Of a DNA stretch of 64,000 nt, positions 34,921 to 46,978 are shown in pieces (within the stretch, counting starts at the first letter, position 1; each line of letters begins with the position of its first letter). A program made the translations under genes and the position numbers. The notes under the pieces were generated by a model. That model had not been told where the DNA came from and did not search any database. It saw nothing but the letters and a program-made list of their open reading frames with translations. Location of the stretch: the NCBI RefSeq assembly GCF_029784155.1, contig NC_073692.1, forward strand, positions 276,249,913 through 276,313,912. Direction: 5' to 3'. The DNA comes from Uranotaenia lowii (Eukaryota > Arthropoda > Insecta > Diptera > Culicidae).

Positions 34921-35404
34921 AATTTGACATAGCATCTTGTGCCTCTTCAGACACCAAAAAAATTTCGACATATTTGATGCAGCTCGAAAATAAGTTTCTC
35001 AAACTGGATAAAAAATATTATAATGACGATGATATATTCAAATTGCAATAGTTCATAGGTTATAAGTGGTTTTTCATTCCATTGTTAAATTTCAATAATG
35101 ACAAATATTATATTAAAATTTGAGTTTATTTTGAAAAATTCTATTTAAATCATCTGTTTAATTAAACTCCAACTGATAGCTTTTTATTTAATCAAGATGA
35201 GGTTATTCCTGTTCTTTCCTGTTTTTTTATGAAGAATATACATATCTGCTGATAAAGAAAAATGTCAGCTTTACTCTAATATACAACTGAACTACGTGAA
35301 CGCAATAAGTCGCCGTGTCTAGAGTGTGAAATTTGTAAAAAAAAAAGTTTAAAATTTATCGTCGTGATGATAAGAGCTCTGATATCTCAGATCTCCGTTT
35401 CTAG
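34921..35404. other. AT-rich non-coding
   Basis: No gene or recognised repeat. Confidence 0.4.
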
Positions 35405-36080
35405 TCTGAGATATTAGACTGAGTCGATTTGGGGTCTTTTTTGAATTTCTCAAACCCTAAGGTCTTAAAAGCTTCGTTTTGGTCCAAAACTCATCCATGA
35501 TTTTATGCAGAATTTTTAAGTAACGTTTACATGAGTAAATTTGAACTTTTAAGTTTGTATGGGAAAATTGAATATTTTGTACTAAAAAATCAACATCATT
35601 TTTGTTTCTTCTGTGGAACCAAACATGCCAATTTTTTTGTGCCAATTGATACATTTCTTACAGAAAATTTTCCGCTGAACAACTTTGTCGAATATCATAA
35701 CTTCGTATCTTTTTAGACAAAAAAGTTATTAGCTCCTTAACAGGTGTATGTCTTTTGGCATTGATAAACTATAAATTCAATAGACACCACTGGTGACTGC
35801 CTAGCTAGGTATTGCATGACCACTTTCCATGCAATACTTCGTAGGGCACAAGCAGTGGTGTCAATTGAATTTATTGTTTATCAATTCCAAAAGACATATA
35901 CTTTTTAGACAGCTAAAAACTTTTTTTGTATAAAAAGATACAAAGTTATAGTATTCAATAAAGTTGTTCAGCGGAAAATTTCCTGGTGAAAATTTATAAA
36001 TTGGCACAAAACCCATTAGCAGGCTCGGTTCCACAAAAGAAACAAAAATGATGTTGATTTTTCAGTACAAAATATGCAGT
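35405..36080. repeat. Long fold-back element (hairpin arms ~205-220 bp)
   Basis: Left arm 35573-35792 and right arm 35853-36074 are inverted copies (for example aaaatcaacatcatttttgt versus acaaaaatgatgttgatttt). The loop of about 60 bp holds a smaller tattgcat/atgcaata hairpin. A further 170 bp on the left (35405-35572) together with part of the arm recurs at 49636-49865. No ORF crosses it. A transcript would form a very long hairpin. Confidence 0.75.
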
Positions 36081-37110
36081 TAATGCAGTTTTTCGTTATT
36101 TACACATATTGACACAATGTTTAGAAATTTCCACATTTTTGATCAAACGACCAATTGAAATAAAAGGGAAAATTTCATGAACTTCAGACATTTTGAAATA
36201 CGAAAAGCTTTCTATTTTGACACACTCTAATATTCATCGTTATTGACATTTGTGGGCGATCAATAACTTATGCCAAAGCAACGAGTTAAAATAATGAAAT
36301 AATTAATGTTTCTACTTATTAAAGACTGTTAGCACCAATCGATGTTTATTTAGTGTTGCCATATTATGATTCTCGATGAATGCCCAAACCCTTGACTATT
36401 ATATTTTATCAGTTTGCCACGAAATTCGAATCAAATCCTACCTCGTACATTAGCAGGTACGAATGCATTCGTTTATTAGCGGATGCGTTCCTAATTTCTA
36501 CCCATCAACGTTCATTCTAAAGCGACAGCACTCGTCAATGAATAGGCACAGAATTCAACGGCCAAATCTTCGGGTACGTGCTTGACGATGCACGAAAAGT
36601 TGATAATTGATTGAAATTCGTCACGCTTCGGTACTTTTCCCGGGCTAAATTATGGCTGTTTGGGCAGTCTTTTCCATGATCTCCATCGGCAGGTATGAAA
36701 TGTTCATCGCAAGAAATACTGTCACCACAACAATACGTGAGGTGACGAATCGCGTCCAGCCGGGGAAGGAAAGAAATGAATGACAGAAATGTTTAACCGC
36801 GATCCGACCACTAAAATAGCGTCGATTCATTTATTTGCGTCGTCGAGCCGATTAAGTGAATCAACGTTGCGAACCTACAATTTTCTTGAACTCTTGTGAG
36901 CAGTTTTTGAAACTTTTCTACTGGTAGAATATTTGGAAAAGAAATTTTTTCAGAAATTCGATAAAAATAAAGAAGACTGAAATCTTTACTTCAATCGTCT
37001 GTAAAAACAATAGAAAGAAATTAAAAATGAAATGTTTAAATTCAATCATAAACGTTTCTCAGCTTTTGATTAGAAGTTTATTTATTTTGACAGCTGTGAA
37101 ATAGAGAAAA
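36081..37110. other. Non-coding; single-copy-looking, mixed composition
   Basis: No gene. The 36420-36880 part is less AT-rich than its surroundings and has no partner in the window. It could be host regulatory DNA, but nothing in the sequence proves it. Confidence 0.35.
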
Positions 37111-37623
37111 GTGATTGTTTGTTTCAGGTGGATTAATCTTCCAATTCATAAAAAAATATTCTCAAACTTGCTCGACAAATCAACTGTTGGTTCCAGAATG
37201 AGCTTTAAGTTGCGTGCCACAGGTGAGGTGACGCTGTGGCTTGGCGATGATGAATTACAAACGAAGCCGGTGCCTTCCTTTCGGATTGTTTCATATTTTT
37301 GGTGGGAAATGGTCCGCGACGAGATCGGAGTCAGACCAGGCACAGGGACAAACAGTTTTCTGCGGTCTTTGCGGCTTAGAAAATTTTCTACAATTAGAGC
37401 ACATTTATCACAAATTCTAAACTAATATGTTGACAGAATAATGGACACAATGTCCATAAAGGAAGACAAATCGGTGCGAATGGCCTGTTTCAAGTTGACT
37501 TTTGCTGCTGCCGGCATGGATGAAAAAGATCTTCGGAATGGAATCGTCGTGCTTAGGCTGGAGAGAAAGTTTGTTTTGTTTGAAATGCCGCAGCAAAGTA
37601 GTTTAACGCGCAATTTAAGCTGA
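37111..37623 (+). other. Unassigned ORF pair with near-normal base composition
   Basis: Two plus-strand frames follow one another: 37111-37425 (104 codons, including STVGSRMSFKLRATGEV) and 37441-37623 (60 codons, beginning MDTMSIKEDKSVRMACF). The second starts at an ATG in a fair context (aataATGG). Composition is more balanced than the neighbours, and the residue mix looks protein-like. I recognise no family, and the opposite strand is also partly open. This could be an exon, a degraded gene or element, or chance. Confidence 0.25.
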
Positions 37624-37911
37624 ATTACTAGTGATCATAAATAAAATAGTGAGAGTCAGCTATGGTAGACCAGCTTTTCTACTCATTCATTGTTTCTGTT
37701 TGATTCATGGTTTGATATTTTACAGCGCCAAAATCCATGCTTAAACATAGAAAGAGCAAAAACAATCCAAAACTTCTGCTGAAAATTTTTAAGAATAAAG
37801 TAAAGCTATCCAAGCTCCAAAGTGAAAGTTGTTCAATAAATTGTTGTGTATTGAAAACATGTTGTAAAAGGTTTTAAGACTGAAACTTAGCGTACGTGTT
37901 AGATGCTAAGT

Positions 37912-38989
37912 AGAGATGTACCGAATATTCGGTCGGCCGAATATTCGGCGCCGAATACCGCCAAAAAACCGTTAAGCCGAATATTCGGCTCACCGAATAG
38001 TTGAGCTAGGTATTCGGCCGAATAGGCCGAATAGGCCGAATATTTATTGTTTTAAAATTTGTACAAAAAAAGACTTCTCAAATTTTTCAACTGATGTTGG
38101 ATAATTTATTAAATTTGTAAAAGTAATGTTGAAAAACCTCTTAAATCATCGAAAACTCATTATTTTAGATGTATCTGTGTGTTTTCACTGTTGATAGCTA
38201 TATACTTTGATTATAATTTATTCCAAATTTTCTTGATATATCCAGGCTTGCCAATAAATCAAATAGGAAATTGGAGAAAACTTAAAATTTTCTGTTACAA
38301 AACGATTTTTTAGAGTAAATTTATTCGTTCGATACGATTTGAATAATGCTGTTGTAATTCGATGAAAACTTTAAATTTCAAGTATTTTTTTCTATGTCCT
38401 CTTGTGTGTTTGAGAATAATAATGTTTCTGTTCAGATATCCTGTTTTTGAAAGTTTTCAAAAAATCGTTCAGGCCCGGCCGTGCGGATACGTGTCGTAGA
38501 AAGTATTGTTTGCTCAAGATTAAAAATCATCATTATTTTCGGCAGCTATTTTGATGACATCTAGCAAAAATTTGACATTCATCTCATTCGATATAATGCA
38601 ATTTCACATAGCTTAACACATGTTTTGTCCCAGATTTCAATGGAATCCAATCTCTTTTGTAATAAACGTCCTAGAAGCGACGAGTCATCTGATTTCGTTT
38701 CAGCTAATGGTGACATTTTGAAGATCAAAGAGATCTCTACTTAAAAAGATCTGATACATCTGGTTGGAAATAATCGACTTAAAACATGAAAGACATTAAG
38801 ATGACGAAAAATAAAATTTCTATTAGAAATAGCAGTAGAAATCGAAGTACTTCTATTGAAAACTCAACAGAATATTCGACCGAATATTCGACCGAATATT
38901 CGGCGGAATATTCGTTTGGCCGAATAGTTGAAAAGGTCAATATTCGGTATTCGGCCGTTCGCCGAATACCACTATTCGGTACATCTCTA
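37912..38989. mobile_element. Non-autonomous hAT MITE with CCGAATATTCGG repeats
   Basis: Perfect 17 bp inverted ends (TAGAGATGTACCGAATA) and an 8 bp target duplication ATGCTAAG at 37904-37911 and 38990-38997, matching the hAT form nTnnnnAn. Both subterminal regions carry many palindromic CCGAATATTCGG or CGAATATTCG units (37925-38045 and 38872-38970). Subterminal repeats of this sort are known transposase-binding sites in hAT elements. The middle is AT-rich with no transposase. Confidence 0.85.
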
Positions 38990-39033
38990 ATGCTAAGTAC
39001 CATATCAAACAATCTATATATATAAAAATGAAT

Positions 39034-39034
39034 T

Positions 39035-39094
<60 letters not shown>
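39034..39094. repeat. (TCTG)n microsatellite
   Basis: About 15 uninterrupted tctg units directly after the element start. Confidence 0.95.
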
Positions 39095-39095
<1 letters not shown>

Positions 39096-39124
39096 TCCCT
39101 ATAGACTCAGAAACTACTGAACTG

Positions 39125-40330
39125 ATTTGCGTGAAACTTGGCAGGTGGGGGTATTGGAGGCCGGGGAAGGTTCCTATTGTGGTCTGAGACCCTTCCCTCT
39201 AACGGGAAGGGGGGGAGGGGCCTCCCAAACAATAGACAATTTTTTTGCATAACTCGAGCATCGACCAAGCAAATGGTATCAAATTTGGCATGGGGTGGTA
39301 TTTGGGGACGGGGAATATTTCTATGAATATAAGGTACCCTTCCCTCCTCTCAGTGGAGTGTAAGGAAGGGGGGAGGGGGGGGGGGGGGCTACCTTACAAT
39401 TTTTCATATAACTCGAAAACAAATCAAGATATTGGAACCAAATTTGGCATGGAAAGGTATTTTAGTACAAAAAATATCTAAATGAATATTTGAGACCCTC
39501 CCTCTTTCCAGTAGAAAGGGGGAGGGGGCCTCTTTCATATTTTTACACATAACTCAAAAACTAATAAAGCAAATGGAACCAAATTTGACATGGGAGGATA
39601 TTTGGATACGAAAAATACTTCTTTGATTATCTGGGACCCCTCCCTCTTTCCAGTAGGGAAATATAAAAGGGGGAGGGGGTCTTTTTTATAGTTTTTTATA
39701 AAACTCAAAAATTATTTAAGCAAATGGAACCGAATTTGGCATGGGCGGGTATTTGGGAACGTGACATGTTCTAATGATTGTTTGAGACCCATTTCTTCTT
39801 CCAGCGGTGAGAAAGGAAAGAAAGAGGGATGTTTCATATAATTTTTACTGCATAAATTGAGAACTACAACAGCAAAAGGAACCAAATTTGGCATGGAACT
39901 GTATTTGGGTACGTGAAATGCTTCTATGAATAGTAGGAATATAGGAAGGGAAGAGGAAAGCTCACATTTAACTTTTCTTTTTTTTTTTATTAAATCCGAG
40001 AAATGGATAAAACTTAACATGGAAAATCATTTTGGTATGATTCTATGATTATCTGACACACCATCCTCCTGTCAGTGAGTAGATACATAGGAGGAGAGAG
40101 GTAAGCCCAATACAATTTTGAAAGCATAAGTTCTTAATTTATGCTAACGAAAAAAAATGGAAACAAATATGGCATGGAAAAGTACTTCGTTACGAGATAT
40201 GTTTCTGCGATTGTTAAAGATCTTACGCTTTACAGTGTAGAGAGGGTAAGAAAGGAGGGGGCTCTATATAAATTTTGTTGTAAAGTTTAAAAACTTATCA
40301 ACCAATGAAACTATATTGATATAGAGGATT
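39125..40330 (+). repeat. Diverged tandem array, ~150 bp period, about 9 units
   Basis: Each unit holds ggaaccaaatttggcatggr, followed by a ggtatttggg-like phrase and a G-rich tract (ggaggggg). Starts of the core phrase fall near 39127, 39282, 39434, 39576, 39728, 39883, 40012, 40165 and 40307, so the period is about 150 bp. Units become more diverged to the right. A G14 run lies at about 39375-39388. No unit encodes protein. Confidence 0.8.
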
Positions 40331-40599
40331 CTTGGGAACGAAAAAAATGGGTATGATTATTAAAGATCACGACCTTCATTCAGCAGGGATTGAAGTGAAC
40401 GCCAACAAAACAATAAAAATTTGAATAATTTCTGAAAACATCATTTGTTTTTGAAAGGTGTAGCAAAGCACAGCGGGTCAGCTAGTGGAAAATAAATATT
40501 AGGGAAAACGTCATGCCATGTAAGTTGAAGCAAAGTGAATTCACTTTTATAAACACAGAGTTAAAAGTTATAAGTTTTTACCACAGATAAACACGCAGA

Positions 40600-41460
40600 G
40601 AAAACTATTTCATCATACCCATTTTTTCGTACCAAAAATCCTCTAATATTGGTTGATAAATTTTGATCTTTACAACAAAATTTATATGGAACCATTTCCT
40701 TTCATACCCTTTCTACATTGCAAGACATAAGGCATGTTTCTACGATTGTTATAGAAATTGTAGAAACATATCTCGTACTCAAATACCTTTCAATGCCATA
40801 CTTGGTTCTATTTGCTGTCTTTGTCAACATGAATTGAGAACTTATGCTAGCAAAAATATGTAGTGCCATCCTCCTATCTTCCTATGCTCCTGGTCACTGG
40901 ACGGGTGGTGTCTCAAATAATGATAAATATGAAAATAATTTTCCATGTCAAATTTTTACCATTTGTCAGGTGGTTTTTGGGTTATTCTAAATGTATGGAA
41001 GCCCTTGTCCCCCTTCCTATATTATTAATACCACGCTCCTACTGCAAGAAAGGAATTGTTAAACATAATTATAGAAATGTTTTTCGTATTGAAAAAACAT
41101 CCCATGCCAAATCTGCTTCCATTTGCTTGGTTAGTTGGTTTATCGAGTTATGCAAAAACATGTTAAATTTATCCATTTCTATTCCATTTATCCTTTCTAT
41201 CTCTCCATTGGAGTGGAAAAAAGAGTGCTTAATATTCACAAAAATATGTTTTGTACTCAAATAATTTTTGATGCCAAATTTGGATTTTTATGTCCGATTA
41301 ATTGTAAAATTATACAAAATACTTCCTAACAAAGTCCTCTTTCCCTATTTATATCTCCCCTCCGGAAGAAATGAGGGGCCTCTATTTATCATACAATCAT
41401 TTCTCGTATTCAAATACCCTTCCACCCCAAATTTGGTTCTATTTGCTCGGTAAGCTCTCA
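40600..41460 (-). repeat. Inverted second array of the same ~150 bp unit
   Basis: The reverse complement of the core phrase (catgccaaatttggttccat-like) appears near 40794, 40945, 41100, 41270 and 41428. Together with the array on the left it makes a large inverted repeat around about 40500-40600. Short ORFs here (for example 40863-41264) follow the repeats and are not genes. Confidence 0.75.
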
Positions 41461-41472
41461 TTAAAACTTCAA

Positions 41473-41488
41473 CCCCCCCCCCCCCCCC
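41473..41488. repeat. C16 homopolymer
   Basis: Sixteen consecutive C. Confidence 0.95.
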
Positions 41489-41524
41489 TTTCCTGAGCCC
41501 ATGATCTATCGCATTTCGTCAAAA

Positions 41525-42385
41525 CTCGATTTTACACACTGAAAGAACTCTTCACATGAACGCTACGTGAAAATGTACATGGATTTTTGCCACCATGAAA
41601 ATTACGTGATAACTACGTGAATTTCAGGTAGCAAACAGAGCTCGTGCAACAAGCAGAATTCACGTTATTTCCATATGAGTTGTATGTGAAAAGAACGTAA
41701 ATAGAATGTGAAAGGGGAATCATTTTGCTACATGCGATTCACGTAGATTCCATAAAAATATGGATGTTATGAGTTCTTTTCGAAAGTTAGAAATAAATAC
41801 TCTGTTGATGTTGCAGGAAATTTATTATTTCAAATACAAGATATACTTTTCATGTTCATTTAAGAATTGGCACTTCACTTGTTATTTTTGACAATATTTG
41901 CACTTAACGTATTATTGAACTTCACTTACCTATATAAGAAAATAGTTGCGAAATTGGTATTTGGGTCGCCCCATAGTGGTTGGCTGGCCGTACTCCCAAT
42001 TCCAAATTCTGTAAAAAACAGCAGACTATTTAAATGACGAATACACAAACAAATTTTACTATTCACATAAAATCAGCATCTCCATAACGTAAACGTAACG
42101 TAAATTCTTTCACATAGATTTAACGGGAATAAGTTATTCAGAGCTACGTGAACATCACATAGAATGCACCAAATTCCTTTGTACTTGGCGGATCACTGTA
42201 TTTTCACGTAAATCGAATGTGTCTTTGTTTTGGCAGGAAATGGCTATATGAATTTCACGTATGGATCAAGTGAATTTGTAACAGTTTCAGTGATTCATGT
42301 AAGTCAGGCAAATTTCACGTTATAAGCACCTACGTGAAAATCCAGGTGAATTTAACTTTTTTTTCGGCTGCGTGCAGCTTTTCGA
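41525..42385. mobile_element. ACGTGAA-rich MITE-like element
   Basis: The segment holds many tacgtgaa / ttcacgta motifs in both orientations (for example 41563, 41607, 41662, 42148, 42207, 42258, 42315 and 42328). The left part (gaacgctacgtgaaaatgtacatgg) and the right part in reverse (ttcacctggattttcacgtagg) look like diverged inverted ends. Exact termini and a target duplication are not clear. Non-coding. Confidence 0.5.
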
Positions 42386-42433
42386 GGCATGGAACTGCCG
42401 ACCAAGCTGTAGGAAGAACCGCTTTTGGGCGTT

Positions 42434-42449
42434 GGGGGGGGGGGGGGGG
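42434..42449. repeat. G16 homopolymer
   Basis: Sixteen consecutive G, about 960 bp from the C16 run and in inverted relation to it. Confidence 0.95.
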
Positions 42450-43450
42450 TGATTGAGGTGGTGGTTTTGGTAACGGGGTTATTCAAATAATATTTTTGCT
42501 CCAACAAAACATGAAAACTTTAATAAATTGGTGCAGTAAGTATCGTTTGATTATAAAATTTCAATTTTTTTTAGACTAAAAGCTTTCTAATTTCAATTCA
42601 TTATTTTAAATATTTAGTTTTAATCCAACTTATGAATCTGAATAAGTCACATCACATTTTAAGAATTTCGAATTATCAACCTGATTCTTAGTTTTGAATT
42701 CTGATTCGCTATTTCAAAGCTTTGTTATGTTCGAATTATGCGTAAGAACAAGGTTGAAGAACTTCGAATCCATATATACAATAAAAGCTCAGGATGGTTT
42801 CTGTTTTAAATATATTCGGAAAATTATTACTCAAATATTGAAAACCACGGAGCCTTGCACTTTCGGGGGATCACTCAAATTACTTGACCAACTACCAATA
42901 CGCTAGTTTTTCGAATGATTCTTGTCTATCACCTTTTTTCCCTCTTTCTTCAACGCACACTTAGACTATTTTCAAATACTTATGCGTTGTGTAGCTCTGA
43001 GTTATTTTAAGGGTAGATATTAGTTAACGTTGAATATCTTAATATAGTCTGTCTATCTTTTTTTCGATTATAACCGTTTTAACGATGCAGTTGGCGGACA
43101 GTCATTGAAAAACTTAACCGGTACAACTGTGATCGATGTTTACTCTTGGGCTCGAGCTCACGGACATCGGCTTAGGAAGCCTGACTCGCAAACTGAACTA
43201 TATCACAAGCCTGCTATAATAGATCATCTTACATCCTACAGTGTATGAGTTAAGAAATACACGAATTAAATTTTAAATTAAATACTTATCTGAATTCGAA
43301 CCAGTATTTCAAAACAGCTTTTTATGTTCAATTTCTATCAGTATTCGAACTGAAAATCAAGAATCTAAAACAGGCTGGATACAAAATCCAAAATATTAAT
43401 GAACAGAAATACAACTTTTATTCTGATTACATGAGACCAGTACCTCCGAA
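42450..43450. other. AT-rich non-coding
   Basis: No gene. The phrase aaccagtatttcaaaacagc near 43300 has a relative at about 62888. Confidence 0.4.
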
Positions 43451-43454
43451 ATGA

Positions 43455-46400
43455 GATTAATCTAATTTAAAATTTAACAGAACAGAATTGCTATCAAGAA
43501 GTGAGAAAATTTTAGGACAGCCATGCTGGGATAGTGAAGCTTTGCAAAAGTATAACGAAAAAAATACGCATTCAAAAAGTTCAAAAAACTGGTAAAATTG
43601 AACATTTCAAATCATATCAACAGCTTTAATATTAATGTAGAAAAATGTTCCAAAACAAGAAAAAATCTTATTGGAAAGACAAAATCTCATCATTTTCCAG
43701 AACTACAGCATTGTCTTATCTTTGGCGTACTGCTATGAATATACGTAACAGCAATCATAGTAACAATGAAACATATTCTGAGGATTGGGTAGAAGAGTTT
43801 TCTATGAAAGTTTGTCCTGATTTTGTAAACAAACCAGCCGATGAATTTAAAAATGAAATTGTTTTTGAAGAATTATGTGCTCCATTTTAAATGAGAAAAT
43901 GTTCTTTAGCTTTACTTTCAAGCTCCAACACTGCAGCAGGTTTGGATGGAATCAAATTTAAGCTTCTACAAAATATGCCAGATTGTTGCAAAAAACTTTT
44001 ACTTAATTTATTCAATAAATTTATTGAAATGAATATTGTTCCTGAAAAATGGAGATTGGTTAAAGTTGTTCCGATATTAAAACCCGGAAAACCTACCTGT
44101 GATCATCGCTCTTATCGAGCTATCAGCTTATTACCTTGTCCTAGAAAATCCATGGAAAGAATTTTATTGAACACACTTGAAAATTGAGCAGAAAACAATA
44201 ATATTATGTCTCAAACACAATTTGGTTTTAGGAAAAGCAAGAGCACTCAAGATTGTTAAGCTGAATTTACTATAGACATACAAACTAGTCTTGTTAAGAA
44301 AGAACCTGCGATATTTTTAGATTTAGCCTATGATTCTGTTAACATTGAGATTCTTTGCCAAAAGTAAGCAAGCCAAGGTGTTCCATCCAAATTAGTTGAT
44401 TTCTTGTATAACCTGATGAAAAGAAAAGAAATGCATGTTTACATTAACAGTAAATTCAAATGTCAGAGGACAAGCTTTTTGGGCCTACCACAAGGATCAA
44501 CAGTGAGTCCATTTTTATATAATTTTTATGTGAGGGATATAGATTCTTGTTTACAACTGGGGGTTAACATGATACAATTTGCTGATATAGCGTCATATAT
44601 AAACCTAGCAAGAACATTAAAGATTCTGATGAAAAATTACAGCTTACATTAAATAATCTGAGCAGTTGGGTAAACAAAGTTCCTTTTCAGTGAAATATTT
44701 AGGTATATGCTTTGATACAAAACTGCTATGACGTAAACATGTTGACTATGTGATTAAAAAATGTCAAACGCGAGTTAATTTTCTCAAAACAATATCGGGA
44801 TCATGGTGGGGCGCGCATCCTCTTGATTTAATTACCCTGTAAAAAACTAGGGGAAAGGTTTCCTAAATGGGCCTATCGGGTTAAATGCGCCTACGGCCGT
44901 TTGACGAAATGGCTGACAAGACAACATATCTAATCAAGGCATTTTAAGGGTAATACGCTTTGAACATAAGGCCAAAAAGATTTTTATGAATTAACCAACT
45001 CAAAAACTTTTAAAAATTCATACAAAGTTTTGATAGCTTTTGATGTAATATTTCGACTTTAAAAATTATACTTAAAGAAGTTCAAATTAAAAAGTCAGGT
45101 GGTTTTTGTTTCTTATTCAAATGAACCTTAGAAGTAAAAAAGTTTAAACTTTTATGATGGTTTCAAAATGATTGGAAAGTGGAATATGAGAGTGTTTTTG
45201 TATGCTCCCATCATGTTTGTAAAATGCCGCTATGCTAAAATTACAGGTTAAATAGAATAAATATATGGTTTTTATCATTATCAAATATAAGCTCTAATTA
45301 ACACCTTTAGAGAGAATTAAAGATCTCAAAACAGATTTAATAAAGTTTTTCTTATGGATGAATTGTCTCCATAATATGGCAACCCTAACTTTTGTTTTGT
45401 TCAATAAAATATAAAAAGAAATAGATTTTTATAAATATTCAGCATTGTCGTATGAAGGTTATAAGTTTCTAGCATTTCCAATGAAATATTGCAAAAAACA
45501 GAAATTTTGCCTAAAACATAAATAGGCGCATTTAGCCCGCACGATTCGAAATTCGGCAATTTTGACAACAGTTATAACAAAATCGATTGCTCAAAAAATG
45601 AAGGAGATTTCAACATAAAAATAATTCCGATGTATAGAAAACAGATGTCTGCTGATGTGTATATAGTTTTTGTACACATATTCGATGAAATATTTGATTA
45701 AATCAGTATTCTGCTTAATAGCGTAGATAGCCCGCTTCTCCCCTACGATTTTACCTATCTTACTTTCTGGATGCTTTTGCTTTTCTAGTGCTGCTAACTG
45801 CCATTTACAAAAATTAACTTGTATCAATTTCGCTGTTTGAGAATAGCTCTAGGAAACCTTATGTCCACTCATACCATGAGTTTAGAAGTAATCGCAGGAG
45901 TGATTCCACTCGAACTTAATTTTTTGGAGCTTAATCTTCGTCAGTTGTTTAGATTACAGACCAGAAACACTGGATTAATCGACAAGTTGGACTTTTTATT
46001 TGAATTAAATCCGGAAATAAAATTTTTGAATAACTACAAAGTTTTTTTTACCAAAGATATTTATAACAGTTCTGAGGAAAACATGTTTGATTTTTCAATT
46101 GACGAAATACAATTTTCCCCTAAAATGGATCTGAGCTTCAAGAAAAAAGTTGATTAGTTTCCAATAGCCTTAAAGGTACACGCACTTAATCAAGTATTTC
46201 ACAGTATTTTCGAAGGCTTCGATCCTAGTTGTTTTATATATACTGATGGATCTGTATAAGCTCAAGGTGCTGGTTTTGGAATGTATCAAACGACCTCTTC
46301 ACAAAATTTGAAATAAATGACCCCTTGTTCAATATTTGTTGCTGAAATGATCACCATTTATCACTCGTGTGAATACATTAAAAGTTTGCCTCCTTCCAAA

Positions 46401-46978
46401 TACATCATATGCTCAGATAGCATAAGTTCTCTGTCTTCTCTCATGTCAGGTCAATTCAATTCTACATCTTGTATTTTTTCATATAGAATTAAAAAAGCAT
46501 AGTTAAATCTGAATAATTTAGGATATACAATATCATTTTCCTGGATCCCATCCCACTGTGGAATTTTGGGGAATGAAAAAAGCTGGTCATCTTGCTAAGC
46601 CGAGAGCAATTAGTGACTTGGTTTATTGTTGAGGTTTCCAACATTTTGAACTTTATTCCATTGCACATTCCATAGCATTGTCTAAGTGGCAAAGTAAGTG
46701 GAGTAGTAGCGACTTAGGAAGATTTTGTTTCTCAATTTTACCTCAAGTCCAAAATAAATCATGGTTTCACAAGCAGTTTTTTGAAAGAAGACTGTCAAAC
46801 ACGAACATTTAAGATTGTGGTAAAGACTACGAAGATTTAGATCATGGACTAATAGATTCTCTGAATAGAATATCTAAGTCTTCTAATACATCAATTAGAG
46901 ATATTCTGGAGCAAAGGGATATGCAAACAATGAAGTTGATATTCGAATTTCTAAAGAGTGCTGACTTGAAATTATGAA
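43455..46978 (+). pseudogene. I-like non-LTR retrotransposon ORF2 (RT plus RNase H), decayed and split
   Basis: The endonuclease is missing. The RT begins with words such as YWKDKISSFSRTTALSYLW (about 43670), then KLLLNLFNKFIEMNIVPEKW, VVPILKPGKP, QFGFRKSKSTQD, motif A FLDLAYDSVN (normally AFDSV), motif B LPQGSTVSPFLYNFYV and motif C QFADIASYI (second Asp lost). After the MITE at 44848-45745 the sequence resumes with FRCLRIALG and runs into an RNase H domain: YTDGS near 46240, a FVAEM phrase, CSDSISSL and WIPSHCGILGNE. RT plus RNase H in this order fits the I clade. Many stops and frameshifts; inactive. Confidence 0.8.
44848..45745. mobile_element. TAGGGGA-type MITE 3, inside the I-like element
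   Basis: The left end TAGGGGAAAGGTTTCC and the right end in reverse TAGGGGAGAAGCGGGC share TAGGGGA plus a GCGCC/GGGC-rich follow-on. TA sits at both edges. It interrupts the host ORF between WWGAHPLDLITL and the SAANCHLQKL phrase at about 45790. The motif aaatgggcctatcgggttaaatgcgcc near the left end recurs reversed at about 45520-45545. 898 bp, non-coding. Confidence 0.7.

Larger units (their letters stand above)
39013..40485 (+). mobile_element. Helitron-like element carrying a ~150 bp tandem array
   Basis: It starts TCTATATATATAAAAATG after an A and ends CAGCGGGTCAGCTAG before a T. Helitrons characteristically have 5'-TC, 3'-CTAG/CTRR and insert between A and T. The 3' hairpin is not clear to me, and no Rep/helicase is present, so this would be a non-autonomous copy. 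It contains a (TCTG)n run and a diverged tandem array (separate entries). Confidence 0.55.

Noticed and set aside
38779..39025. Two opposing ORFs with EYS/STEYSTEY repeats
   Set aside because: They are translations of the CGAATATTCG palindromic repeats of the hAT MITE.
40863..41329. 133- and 64-codon ORFs
   Set aside because: They follow the inverted ~150 bp repeat units and show no protein features.
39125..41460. CRISPR-like array
   Set aside because: Units are about 150 bp, tandem without unique spacers and diverged; this is a satellite-type array in a eukaryotic repeat.
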